From contig NZ_OOHN01000008.1 in the NCBI RefSeq assembly GCF_900323545.1, positions 2,916,019 through 2,980,018 of the forward strand: DNA of 64,000 bases, read 5' to 3'. Below the pieces are notes generated by a model. That model was given only the letters and a program-made list of their open reading frames with translations. It was not told the DNA's origin and did not search any database. How positions within the stretch are numbered: the stretch's first letter is position 1; the number at the start of each line of letters is the position of its first letter. Shown here in pieces: positions 27,416 to 36,149 of this stretch. Position numbers and translations under genes: made by a program. This stretch comes from Actinomyces sp. Marseille-P3109 (GTDB lineage Bacteria; Actinomycetota; Actinomycetes; Actinomycetales; Actinomycetaceae).

Positions 27416-28936
27416 CTATTGGTCGCGGGGCTCGAGAACCTTCCATGCCGTCCAGATAAGGTCGATGATGTAGATGGTGGTCCAGATGCGCAGCGCGGCG
27501 AAGACCCAGGTGGGCAGACCGATGGTGAAGAGCCTGTGCGCCACCCACGTGGTGGCCGCCGCTGCGGCGAACAGCCCGCTGTGCCAGGCGAAGTCGGTCA
27601 GGAGACCGCGGCGGGACCTGGGCGTCGTCGGCTGATGGGGGTCGGTGTCAGGGGGAGAGGCTGAGCTCTCCGCCTCGGGAATGTCGCCCTCGGGAGCGTC
27701 GGGGGCTGTCGCCGAATCGTCGTCGTGGCGCGATGCGGGTGCAGGGCGGTCGGCCGTGCCGAGGCGTGTCAGCGCCGCCGGGGCCAGCACTGCACCTGAG
27801 GCGATGATGACCGCGCAGACCATGCAGGCCAGGAACCAGCTTCCCGAACCGTAGAGCAGTCCTGCGGCGAGTGAGCCGATGATCGCCCCGGCAAGGCGCG
27901 CCGCCTCGTAGAGGCTCAGTCCGCGCCCGAGGTGCGTGCTTCCCACCGTCTCGGCGATCATGGACTGCTGTACTGGGATTGTGATCGACCAAGCGATCGC
28001 AGAGAGCACCCACAGCACGGCGATCCACGGGGGAGTCGGCGCGAGTGCGAGTCCCGCCGCGAAAAGCGCGCTCGACGCCGCACCCACGACGAGCATTCTG
28101 CGACGACCCCACCGCACGACCAGACGATGCAGGTAGGGCGGCAGAACGCTCATCGCCACGGCGCCGGGGAGGAACACGTACGCGATCTGGACGACCTCGA
28201 GGTGGAACCCTCGCTGGAGGTGCAGCATCAGCAGCAGGCTGATGGCCGCCTCCGCAGTCATGGTAGCCACCACGACTATAAGAATCGGCCGGAGCCCGAC
28301 GCCGACTCCCCGCAGTCCTTGTAACGACAAGCTCGACAGCTCCGCGCCGGCCGGCCCCGCAGTGCTCGCGCGAGAGCGGTGGCGTCGTTCACTGAGCAGA
28401 TCCCAGGCGGCCAGGAGGCAGCACGCGGCGGTGCCTGCGAACACCCAACGGTATCCGGCGACGGACAGCAGAATGATCGCGGGAACCAGAACCAGCCAGC
28501 CGCCGGTCTCCTCGGCGGCTACCAGCTTCGTGAACACGCTCGAGTCCTCCGGAAGCCGTTCGCCGATGATCGCCCGGATCGCCACCCACGAGAACGCCTG
28601 GGCCGCACCGGTGACGGCGGCGGCGATCAGCGCCAGCGGCAACCCGGTCGCCAGGGCGTAGAGCCCACAACCCGCTGCGAGTACGCCGGCACCGGCTCCG
28701 GCAACGATCAGGCGATCCGTGCGATCCACCACCGTTCCGGCAACCGGGCGGACCAGGAAGCCCGATACCTGGTTCACCGCGATGAGGATCCCCGTCTGCC
28801 CCGGGGGCAGTCCGAGTATCGCTCCGGCGAACAGGGGCAGGGCGAAGTCGATGACCTGCTCCACGCCGCTGGTGAGCGTCGCGCTGTTCAGTACTCGGCG
28901 TTCGCGACGCAGTGCGGCGCTGTTGGCGCTGGACAC
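27416..28936 (-). CDS. MFS transporter
   Basis: A 506-residue protein with about 12 membrane helices, the first near VIDFALPLFAGAILGLP. A long acidic, low-complexity linker (~385-440) separates the main body from a C-terminal piece with a further hydrophobic stretch. The start is GTG 28936, with GGAGG 4 nt upstream; the in-frame TTG-type start at 28957 lies before that ribosome site. The substrate is unknown. It is divergent from a TetR gene with a shared operator at 28964-28983, so drug-type efflux under TetR control is likely. Confidence 0.82.
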   Translation of the reverse strand: MSSANSAALRRERRVLNSATLTSGVEQVIDFALPLFAGAILGLPPGQTGILIAVNQVSGFLVRPVAGTVVDRTDRLIVAGAGAGVLAAGCGLYALATGLPLALIAAAVTGAAQAFSWVAIRAIIGERLPEDSSVFTKLVAAEETGGWLVLVPAIILLSVAGYRWVFAGTAACCLLAAWDLLSERRHRSRASTAGPAGAELSSLSLQGLRGVGVGLRPILIVVVATMTAEAAISLLLMLHLQRGFHLEVVQIAYVFLPGAVAMSVLPPYLHRLVVRWGRRRMLVVGAASSALFAAGLALAPTPPWIAVLWVLSAIAWSITIPVQQSMIAETVGSTHLGRGLSLYEAARLAGAIIGSLAAGLLYGSGSWFLACMVCAVIIASGAVLAPAALTRLGTADRPAPASRHDDDSATAPDAPEGDIPEAESSASPPDTDPHQPTTPRSRRGLLTDFAWHSGLFAAAAATTWVAHRLFTIGLPTWVFAALRIWTTIYIIDLIWTAWKVLEPRDQ

Positions 28937-28963
28937 GGAACCTCCATTTGGTAACACGAATGA

Positions 28964-28983
28964 GTTAACAAAATTATGTTAGC
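28964..28983. promoter_or_regulatory. Operator candidate for the MFS/TetR pair
   Basis: Inverted repeat TAACA (28966-28970) / TGTTA (28977-28981) with a 6-nt AT-rich spacer lies between the divergent starts at 28936 and 29013. GTAAC also occurs 15 nt to the left. TetR-type autoregulation is the simplest reading. Confidence 0.55.
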
Positions 28984-29012
28984 ACATCCGTGTCAGCCGT
29001 TAGAATGGCGCC

Positions 29013-29648
29013 GTGCCCAAGCTCATCGATCACGACAGGCGCCGGGAGGAGATCGCCGAGGCGACTTGGCGAGTGATTCATGCCGAGGGCATCAGTGGCG
29101 TCTCCATCCGCACCGTCGCCGCGGAAGCCGGAATCTCCACCGGCTCCATCAGGCACGTCTTCCCCAGCAAGAGTGAGTTGCTGACGCACGCCACGGAGCT
29201 GGTGGGTCGGCGTGCCTGGGTCCGCATCCAACGTCATCTTGATGAGCCCGACCCTCGTGAGCTCGTTCTCCGTGTCCTGGAGGAGCTCCTCCCGCTTGAT
29301 GCCGAACGACAGCTGGAGATGGAGGTCACCGTCGCACTCATCGCCGAGGCCCCGGGCGACCTCCGGGTCCGAGAAGTTCTGGATGAGAGCTATGAGACCG
29401 TTCGGGAGGTGTGCCGACGCCTGATCGCTCGGCTGCACCGGGCCGGGCTCACAGTGCCGGACCTCGACGTCGAGGCGGAGACGACGGCGCTGCACGGGGT
29501 GGTGGACGGGCTCGCCATCCACCTGCTCATCAACCCCGACCCCGGCTTCAGGCGGCAGGCCCTGCGAATGGTCGAGGCCGGCATCGACCGGCTGCGGCCC
29601 CAGGCCCGGTCCACGTCCGGATGCGCGCCGGCCGCCGGGGCGACTTGA
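29013..29648 (+). CDS. TetR-family regulator
   Basis: A 211-residue protein. HTH at ~25-48 (ISIRTVAAEAGISTGSIRHV-like region), then a helical ligand domain with the TetR_C pattern LEMEVTVALIAEAPGDLRVR and LHGVVDGLAIHLLINPD. This resembles the BetI/AcrR-like subgroup. The start is GTG 29013. It is divergent from the MFS transporter and probably represses it through the palindrome between them. Confidence 0.9.
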   Translation: MPKLIDHDRRREEIAEATWRVIHAEGISGVSIRTVAAEAGISTGSIRHVFPSKSELLTHATELVGRRAWVRIQRHLDEPDPRELVLRVLEELLPLDAERQLEMEVTVALIAEAPGDLRVREVLDESYETVREVCRRLIARLHRAGLTVPDLDVEAETTALHGVVDGLAIHLLINPDPGFRRQALRMVEAGIDRLRPQARSTSGCAPAAGAT

Positions 29649-29696
29649 CCTTGACACCGTGACAAGGCCTTTCCTTGGGGGCAGGAGGTGGTCCCG

Positions 29697-30383
29697 ATGA
29701 CCAGAATGACCCCGCAGGACTCCCGCGTCGCTAAGGCCCTGAGCGCTGAGAGCTCCTCGATCCGCCTGCGGGCGGCCCTGGCCATCGGGACCGGAGGCGA
29801 CGCCGACTACACGGAGCTGCTCGTCGAGCGGTGCGCGATCGAGCCGGACTTCTTCGTTCGGGACATGCTCTCCTGGGCGCTCACCCGTCTGCCGCCGGAG
29901 ATCGTTCTGCCGCGGCTTCACCGGGAGCTCTGCTCCGGGTGCAACCAGGCCCGCAGTCAGGCGCTGCACACGCTCTCCAAGGTCGGCGACAAGAGCGCCT
30001 GGCCCTGGATCACCCGTGAGATGCTCGGCGATCCCGACGACGGGATCGCGCGGACCGCCTGGCGCACCGCCGTCGTCCTCGTTCCGGAGGGTGAGAAGGC
30101 CTCTCTGGCCGAGGATCTGACGCGCCAGCTCGGCCGCGGAGACCGCAGCGTTCAGCTGAGCCTGAGCCGGGCGCTGATCGACCTCGGCGAGTTCGCCGAC
30201 CCCGTCCTGGAGAAGGCCGCGCAGAGTCTCGATCCGAGGGTGGCTGCGCACGCTCGTGCCACCGAACTGCTCCGGCAGGACCCCGAGACCGGTTTTGAGG
30301 AGGCCATCTCCGAGGCGAGGCGTGATGCTCACGCCGGGGGTGCCAAGCGTGAAGGAGCCGGATACGGGTGTGGTAAGAACTGA
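29697..30383 (+). CDS. HEAT-repeat protein
   Basis: 228 residues of repeated helical pairs: SSSIRLRAALAIG, EPDFFVRDMLSWALTRL, ARSQALHTLSKVG, DDGIARTAWRTAV and RSVQLSLSRALIDLG, each followed by a second helix. HEAT repeats bind proteins or nucleic acids, and no catalytic site is seen. The start is the ATG at 29697, with AGGAGG 8 nt upstream. A MerR gene, itself carrying HEAT-like repeats, follows 42 nt later. The pair is probably one operon. Confidence 0.8.
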   Translation: MTRMTPQDSRVAKALSAESSSIRLRAALAIGTGGDADYTELLVERCAIEPDFFVRDMLSWALTRLPPEIVLPRLHRELCSGCNQARSQALHTLSKVGDKSAWPWITREMLGDPDDGIARTAWRTAVVLVPEGEKASLAEDLTRQLGRGDRSVQLSLSRALIDLGEFADPVLEKAAQSLDPRVAAHARATELLRQDPETGFEEAISEARRDAHAGGAKREGAGYGCGKN

Positions 30384-30425
30384 GACTGAGGGGGGTGAGC
30401 CCATGGGGGTGCAGGAGGCGTTGGA

Positions 30426-31415
30426 TTGCTGATCGGTGATGCGGCCCGGTTCTCAGGAGTGAGTGCCCGGATGCTCCGGCACTATGAGGCTCTGGGGCTG
30501 GTGCGGCCGACGGGTCGCACCAGCGCCGGCTACCGCGACTACTCCGCCGAGGACGTCCGCAGAATCTTCCAGGTGGAGAGCCTTCGATCCATGGGGCTGT
30601 CGCTCAAGCAGGTGGGGCGCGCTCTGGAAGACCCGGACCTGACGCCCGCCGCGCTCGTCGGTGATCTCATCCGGTGCACCGAGGAGCGTCTGGCCCAGGA
30701 GCGCGAGCTGCTCGACCGGCTCCGAGCCATTGACGCCTCCGCGCCCGCCGACTGGCGCGACGTCCTGCGCGTCATTGACCTGATGCGAGACCTCGACTCG
30801 GAAAGTGCCGCACGCAGACAGCAGGCCGTTCTGATCCGATCTGAGGGAGCACCGGTCCCCGTCGAGCTACTGGCGGAAGCGCTTCTGAGCGAGTCCGAGC
30901 CGGATGTCGCGGGTGCGTTGCGCTGGGCCCTCGCCCGATCCGGCGGCGATGCGGTGGCGGCGCTGCGCGCCGGTGCTCACGCAGAGGATGTGGATGTTCG
31001 ACGGCGCGCGGTTCGGGCGATCTCTGAGGTGCCCGAGGCGCCGGGCGCCGCCGCTGTGCTCGCACAGGCTCTCGACGACCCCGATGCGGCCGTGCGCGAC
31101 TGCGCCGCTCTGGCGCTCGGGCGATGCGGTGCGACCGAGACCGTCCCCGTCCTTGTCGCGATGGTGGTCGAAGGTGCCCACGATGTGGAGGCAGCGGAGG
31201 TGCTGGGAGCGCTGTGCCGCGACGGCGAGCGTGCGGCTTGGATTGTCAATGCTCTGACCGACGAGCTCGCCGCGCCCACCGCTGAGACCGCCGTGCGACT
31301 GCGTCTGACTCAGGCTCTCGTCGAGCTCCCGGTCGCTGCCGCCGGAGAGGTGCTTCTCCGGTTGACCCGCGACTCCGACCCCGCCGTCGCCCGCCTCGCC
31401 TCGGTCTTCGCCTGA
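30426..31415 (+). CDS. MerR-family regulator fused to HEAT-like repeats
   Basis: 329 residues. Residues 1-70 are a MerR winged helix (LIGDAARFSGVSARMLRHYE, LGLVRPTGR, GYRDYSAEDVRRIF). A coiled coil at ~75-110 gives the dimer. Residues ~125-329 are HEAT-like repeats (EPDVAGALRWALARSG, DVDVRRRAVRAISEVP, DAAVRDCAALALGRCG) in place of a small-molecule domain. The start is TTG 30426, with AGGAGG 8 nt upstream. It sits after a free HEAT protein, so sensing through a protein partner is conceivable. Confidence 0.85.
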   Translation: MLIGDAARFSGVSARMLRHYEALGLVRPTGRTSAGYRDYSAEDVRRIFQVESLRSMGLSLKQVGRALEDPDLTPAALVGDLIRCTEERLAQERELLDRLRAIDASAPADWRDVLRVIDLMRDLDSESAARRQQAVLIRSEGAPVPVELLAEALLSESEPDVAGALRWALARSGGDAVAALRAGAHAEDVDVRRRAVRAISEVPEAPGAAAVLAQALDDPDAAVRDCAALALGRCGATETVPVLVAMVVEGAHDVEAAEVLGALCRDGERAAWIVNALTDELAAPTAETAVRLRLTQALVELPVAAAGEVLLRLTRDSDPAVARLASVFA

Positions 31416-31532
31416 GTCCTGAACGAGCAGTGTCACCGAGGACGTATCGATGGTGTGTGACCGGGCTTCTTCGTGGTTCAGGTTCAGTGGTGGGTGGTCG
31501 ATGGCGGAGTCGCAGTTTCCTCCGACAGCGCA

Positions 31533-31741
31533 GTGATCTCACTCACGTATGACCGGTGGTGGTGGGTGGAAGTGCGCGGATTTGCGCGGATCTCCGGGAT
31601 GTCTGACATGTTGTGGCAGTCGGCTGGGGTGGAGCTTGTGCGACTTTTGTCTGCGGTGACGGCGATTCGGTGCGTATCCTGGAACAGAAACCAACCAAAT
31701 GGACTGTTAACTGGAGAAGCACCTTGCCGCAGCATGCTCAG
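31533..31741 (+). repeat. 209-bp direct repeat, left copy
   Basis: It matches 38308-38516 base for base except for three substitutions seen by eye (31541, near 31567, near 31699). It contains the promoter, ribosome site and first six codons (from TTG) of the deacetylase-like gene, but here runs into an IS110 fragment. Confidence 0.95.
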
Positions 31742-32139
31742 TGCCGCGGCGCCCTCGTCCGAGGTAGTGATGGCTTTCAGGGTGTGGGGCATGGTCTTGG
31801 TCGCGCCTGCGATGACGGCAGCGTCCTTCGCGTCGGTCTTGGCGCTGCCCGGTGTCAGGTCGGCGGTGCGTCTCATGGACAGTCCGGGCAGGTAGCCCAC
31901 GGTGATGCCCATGTCCTGGGTCACCGCCATGGCCAGGGCCCCGATGGTGGCGGGCTGGTCCACCACCAGCACCTGCCCTTTTTCTTGTAGGCGCTGGTAG
32001 ACCTCTCGCAGCCGGTCCTCGTCGTTGGGCAGGGCCCTGTCGAGGACCTTCCGGCCCTCTCGGCTCAGGGCCGTGGCTCAGTGCCCGCTCCTTGCCGACG
32101 CCCGGTACCGATGAAGGCCTCGATGTCCTCGATATCCAT
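31742..32139 (-). pseudogene. IS110-family transposase, N-terminal fragment
   Basis: From ATG 32139 the minus strand reads MDIEDIEAFIG, then, after frame breaks, VVDQPATIGALAMAV, YLPGLSMRRTADL and KTDAKDAAVIAGATKTMPHT. This is the RuvC-like DEDD domain of IS110 transposases. The sequence ends at SML where it meets the 209-bp repeat. The C-terminal Tnp_20 domain is gone. Confidence 0.8.
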
Positions 32140-32339
32140 CTCTCCTGCTGCCTCTCGCTGCGTGGGTGCGGGGGCCAGCCGGTGGACGGGCCGGCCTCCG
32201 CACCCACGCCTGCGTTAGACCTCTGCCGTTTTGCGGTGGGTCGTTCCCCTTATCAGCGGTCACCAGCGCCCGGCTGCCGCAGGTGACTTTGGCCCCCCCC
32301 GGGATCATCTACGGACAGGGGCAAAACACCCGTGCCCAC
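32140..32339. other. Junction DNA between IS110 and IS481 remnants
   Basis: No gene is seen. It has a run of eight C at about 32293-32300 and GC-rich filler, probably non-coding ends of the two IS elements. Confidence 0.35.
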
Positions 32340-33065
32340 AGCAGCTGGCCCAGCCCCGGACCACCCGGGACCACCAACAAGGTAACGGGTCGGTTGTGGC
32401 AGGCGGTGCGGGGGTGATGGTAGTTGTGGTGGTTCCACAAGCGACGACGTCGCGGCGCTGCTGCTATGAGGCATAGGTGTGCACGTAGAGGCACTCTTCG
32501 GCCAGGATGCGGTTGTAGCGCTCGACCTTGCCGTTGTGACATGGATGTAGGGGCGGGTCCTCTGGCGGCGTGAGCCAGGGAGGTGACGGTCGTGGTGGAG
32601 ACCGGGCGCGGCGGAGAAAGCCGATTGTGGTGGAGGTCGTCTCGTCATCGAGGGCCTCGGTACAGGCCAGGTGGGAGAAGGCCTCGATGGCGCTGTGCAG
32701 GTAGGTGTAGCCGGTCCAGGCGCTCTTGCCCCGCTTGGGGAGGCCTTCGCCTCGGGATGGGTGCGTCTGTGGGTCCTCCAGCCGTCCCCCGGGTCGGATG
32801 TGTCCGACCTTCTTGACGTCCAGGTGGATCATTCGGCCCGGGAAACGGGCCGGGATCGTTTTGCTGATCCGGTTGGTCTGCTAGGTGGGGTCGGGTGTCG
32901 CGTCGTCGGTTCAGGCCAGCTCCGGCCAGCCAATGGGCCACGGTACGCACCGACACCACTGCCCTGCGTACGGTGAGGTCGTGGCTGATGTGGCGGGCGG
33001 ACCACGTGTGGGTGCGGCGTCAGTGCTCGATGAGGTCCGAGGACTTCACGGGCAGTTTCTCAGTG
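32340..33065 (-). pseudogene. IS481-family transposase remnant
   Basis: In order on the minus strand: SVRTVAHWLAGAGLNRRRD (HTH region), a shift, MIHLDVKKVGHIRPGG (first catalytic Asp), AWTGYTYLHSAIEAFSHLA, then a deletion, HNGKVERYNRILAEECL (catalytic Glu) and a tail WNHHNYHHPRTACHNRPV. The middle with the second Asp is missing and at least two frameshifts occur. Confidence 0.82.
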
Positions 33066-33091
33066 AGGCATCGAACCCACTACGTGGACTT

Positions 33092-34476
33092 CCGGTAGTG
33101 CCCCGTAGTGTGGTGTAGCGCGGTGGTTGGGCTGCTGTTGGTGGCAGCGCGGTCACCGTGTGATCCTTCGAGGAATCTCCTACAACCCACTCGAACGGAG
33201 TCATCACGATGACCGCTCCTTATATTGTCAACCCTGAGCGTCTTCTTGGCGAGGCTCTTTCTCAGGCCTCGCCAGACCTGATGCGTAGCCTGCTGCAGAC
33301 GGTGATCAACTCCCTGCTGAGCGCTGAGGCTGATGCGGTGTGCGGTGCCGAGTACGGTCAGGCCAGCCCCGAGCGCCGGGTTCAGCGCAATGGCTATCGG
33401 CATCGGGACCTGGACACCCGGGTCGGCACGATTGACGTGGCTGTCCCCAAGCTGCGCACTGGCTCGTACTTCCCCGACTGGCTGCTTGAACGCCGTAAAC
33501 GGGCCGAGTCCGCGCTGATCACAGTGGTTGCTGACGCCTACCTGGCCGGGGTGTCCACGCGGCGCATGGACAAGTTGATAGGTATTTTGGGCATCGACTC
33601 GCTGCCCGGAGTCACAGGTCTCACGTATGGCGGCTGAGCTCGACGAGCAGGTCGCCTCCTTCCGCAACCGGCCCCTGGGCGATGCAGGCCCATTCACCTT
33701 CGTGGCGGCCGACGCCCTGACATTGACAGGTCCGCGAAGGTGGGCGTGTGGTCAGCGCGGTGGTCCTGACCGCTACCGGGGTCAACGCTGATGGACATCG
33801 CGAGGTCTTAGGACTGCGGGTAGCCACCACCGAGAGCTCGGCGGCCTGGAACGGGCTGCTCGCCGACCTGGTGGCCCGGGGACTTACGGGGGTACGGCTT
33901 GTCACCTCTGACGCCCACACGGGCCTGGTTGAGGCTATCGCCGCGAACCTGCCCCGAGCGACCTGGCAGCGCTGTCGCACCCACTATGCCGCTAATCTGA
34001 TGACAGTGGTTCCCAAGAGTCTGTGGCCCGCTGTCAAGGCCATGCTCCACTGGCGTCTACGACCAGCCCGACGCAGTAGCCGTCGAGGCTCAGTTCGACC
34101 GCCTCCTGGACTACGTCCACACGATTCTGCCCGAGGCCGCCGACCACCTCGAGGCCGCACGAGCCGACCTGCTGGCCTACCGCCGCCTTCCCTGTCGAGG
34201 TATGGAGACAGATCTGGTCCAACAACCCCCAAGAACGCCTCAACAGAGAGATCCGTCGCCGCACCGACTCAGTAGGGATCTTCCCCAACAGGGACGCCAT
34301 TATCCGCCTGGTTGGCGCCGTCCTGGCAGAGCAGACCGATGGAGTGGACCGAAGGACGCCGCTACCTCAGCCTCGACGTTCTCAACCACAGCCGGAACCT
34401 ACCCAACACCCTCTCTCTCACCAGCTAACGACCACACTCCACGAAGACCTCTACACCACATCAAGAGACTTGACCT
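33092..34476 (+). mobile_element. IS256-family element remnant
   Basis: Bounded roughly by inverted repeats sharing GTGGTGTAG (near 33110 at the left, and its complement near 34452 at the right). It contains one frameshifted transposase gene. The ends are approximate. Confidence 0.6.
33209..34428 (+). pseudogene. IS256-family transposase, frameshifted
   Basis: The first 140 residues are intact (AEADAVCGAEYGQASPERR, RNGYRHRDLDTRVGTIDVAV, LRTGSYFPDWLLERRKRAE), matching mutator/IS256 transposases. The rest is spread over other frames: [60 protein letters not shown]. At least three shifts break the DDE domain. Confidence 0.88.
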
Positions 34477-34534
34477 TGAGTGCGTGATCGACGATCAACC
34501 CACGTGCGGCGCACCCGATCAAGGTGACCAAATC

Positions 34535-34565
34535 TAGACATCTAGTATATGGATAGTTAGTATCC
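34535..34565 (+). promoter_or_regulatory. Promoter and overlapping operator of the rrf2 operon
   Basis: TAGACA (34535-34540) and TAGTAT (34558-34563) with a 17-nt spacer. The inverted repeat GGATA (34551-34555) / TATCC (34561-34565) covers the -10 box. Transcription would start at about 34570, the ATG itself. Autorepression is suggested. Confidence 0.6.
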
Positions 34566-34569
34566 TGAT

Positions 34570-35067
34570 ATGCAGTTGCCGAAGGGAGTGGAGTGGGCTG
34601 CGCACGCGCTGGTCGTGCTGGATGTGGCTGGAGGTCGAGTTGTTTCGAGTGCGGGCTTGGCGGGAGTGTTCGATCTGTCGCCGACCTATCTGAACAAGCA
34701 CCTGCAGAAACTTGCGGCGGCGGGCATCGTTGCCTCGGTGGCCGGAGCCTCGGGCGGGTTCCGCTTGTCCCAGCCAGCCGCAAGGGTGAGCCTGGATGAC
34801 GTGGTTTCTGCATTAGGTAGCGCGGCACCTTTGTTCCAGTGCAACGAGATCCGATGCCAGGGTGCATTCGTCGACCAGAAATCGCAGATCCTCGCGTCAG
34901 GTCTGTGCTCGATCAACCGAGCTATGTCCCGTGCCGAGGATGCTTGGCGTGCCTCGTTGGCTGGCACCTCTATCGCCGACCTAGCAGCCGGCCTCGACAA
35001 CGCCACCCGAACCCGCATGCTCCAGGCCACCGGTCTGGATCCCGACCCCGTTAAGGACCCCTTGTGA
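34570..35067 (+). CDS. Rrf2-family regulator
   Basis: 165 residues. The winged HTH of Rrf2 spans ~5-75: VVSSAGLAGVFDLSPTYLNK, then ASGGFRLSQPA (the wing). Three cysteines follow, in FQCNEIRCQG and GLCSIN, a set that could bind an Fe-S cluster or act in thiol sensing. Leaderless start at ATG 34570. The stop overlaps the GTG of the next gene (GTGA), so both are co-expressed. A redox- or quinone-responsive switch for the downstream reductase is a reasonable guess. Confidence 0.88.
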   Translation: MQLPKGVEWAAHALVVLDVAGGRVVSSAGLAGVFDLSPTYLNKHLQKLAAAGIVASVAGASGGFRLSQPAARVSLDDVVSALGSAAPLFQCNEIRCQGAFVDQKSQILASGLCSINRAMSRAEDAWRASLAGTSIADLAAGLDNATRTRMLQATGLDPDPVKDPL

Positions 35068-35813
35068 AGATCGCCATCATCGGCGCCACCGGTACCGCTG
35101 GCCGCGCCACCACCCGGACCGCTCGCCAGGCTGGATATGACGTCATTACTCTGTCTCGTGCTACCGGTATAGATCTGCATACCGGTGAAGGCCTCACCAG
35201 CGCCCTAGACGGTGCCGACGTAGCCATCGATACCTCCAACCCCTTCCCGGTCAGCGCCGACGCCGACCTCGTCGCTACTTTTCGCGACGCCACGGCTCGC
35301 GTTGTTCGGGCCTGCCAGCATGCCGGCGTTGACCGACTAGTGCACTTATCGATCTGCAACATCGACGACCCCGCCTTCGACGAATTCGACTACTACCTCG
35401 CCAAGCGCGCCCAGGAGCAGGTACTGGCCGATTGCGCACTCGAGCACGTGGTGGTGCGCTCGACGCAGTGGATGGAGTTTGCCCTCAACCCGGGCGCAGT
35501 CACCCAATCTGACGATCAGGTGCGCGTCGAGGACTGGCTTGTCCAGCCTATCGCCGTCGACGAAGTTGCCCGGGTTTTGGTCGAAGCGTCCAGCGGCTCC
35601 GTCCGTGACCGACAGATCGCCGGCCCTGAACGGGTACATTTGCCTGACCTGACCCGACAGTTACTGCAGGCTAAGGGGGATTTGCGTCCTGTCGTTGTCA
35701 CGGCCCCAGGTCTGCCAGCGCTCGCTCAGGGGGTGCTGCTCGCGCCGCGCGGTGCAGAGCTTCTAGGACCTGACGTTGCCAAATGGGTGAGTACCCAAGG
35801 GTCAGCAGCCTGA
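35064..35813 (+). CDS. NAD(P)-binding NmrA/SDR-like protein
   Basis: A 249-residue atypical short-chain dehydrogenase. The nucleotide-binding start is MKIAIIGATGTAGRATTR (GxxGxxG). It then has DVAIDTSNPF, VDRLVHLSICNID and the Tyr-x3-Lys-like YYLAKRAQEQVL, which keeps Tyr and Lys. It resembles NmrA/azoreductase-like quinone reductases. Translationally coupled to the Rrf2 regulator. The substrate is unknown. Confidence 0.85.
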   Translation: MKIAIIGATGTAGRATTRTARQAGYDVITLSRATGIDLHTGEGLTSALDGADVAIDTSNPFPVSADADLVATFRDATARVVRACQHAGVDRLVHLSICNIDDPAFDEFDYYLAKRAQEQVLADCALEHVVVRSTQWMEFALNPGAVTQSDDQVRVEDWLVQPIAVDEVARVLVEASSGSVRDRQIAGPERVHLPDLTRQLLQAKGDLRPVVVTAPGLPALAQGVLLAPRGAELLGPDVAKWVSTQGSAA

Positions 35814-36012
35814 CTGTCAATACGTCACCCGGGGCTGGCGTGAGCCAGCCCTTCTTCGCGTAGCCCAGTAGAGTTCCATGTCTTACCCCAACGCGGTGCT
35901 TACGTTGCGCCACCGCCTCAATGTCACCCAGCTCGTCGTCGAGGAGGATTTGCTGATCGGCGATGTCACCGCCCGTTTTCAAGTGGTTTGCCTCTCCCGT
36001 TAGCTCCACCAC
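35698..36012 (-). CDS. Possible small HTH protein (doubtful)
   Basis: The minus frame from GTG 36012 reads DIEAVAQRKHRVGVRHGTLL, then GYAKKGWLTPAPGD. This resembles short DNA-binding proteins with a 'GVRHSTLLGYRKKGWLPEPD' motif. Its last third lies antisense to the NmrA-like gene, so the natural C-terminus is probably lost. It may be a truncated regulator or phage-derived remnant. Confidence 0.35.
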   Translation of the reverse strand: MVELTGEANHLKTGGDIADQQILLDDELGDIEAVAQRKHRVGVRHGTLLGYAKKGWLTPAPGDVLTVRLLTLGYSPIWQRQVLEALHRAARAAPPERALADLGP

Positions 36013-36018
36013 CTCAGG

Positions 36019-36056
36019 GGTCTGCCCCGCCAGGAAGCTGGCGGGGCAGACCTTTT
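36019..36056 (+). terminator. Strong terminator
   Basis: A perfect 14-bp stem (GGTCTGCCCCGCCA / TGGCGGGGCAGACC) with loop GGAAGC and TTTT after it. It ends the rrf2-SDR transcript about 200 nt after its last stop codon. It faces the convergent MFS gene. Confidence 0.85.
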
Positions 36057-36149
36057 CGTGCCTTGTGTGACTTCTGGGTGCCGAGTCGGCTTTCGTGGAT
36101 CTGAAGCCCTGTGCTTGGGTGTTTCTGTCGCGGTTTCGGAAGAGCCTCG

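Noticed and set aside
32293..32300. Run of eight C as a phase-variation tract
   Set aside because: It lies in IS remnants with no gene or promoter to control.
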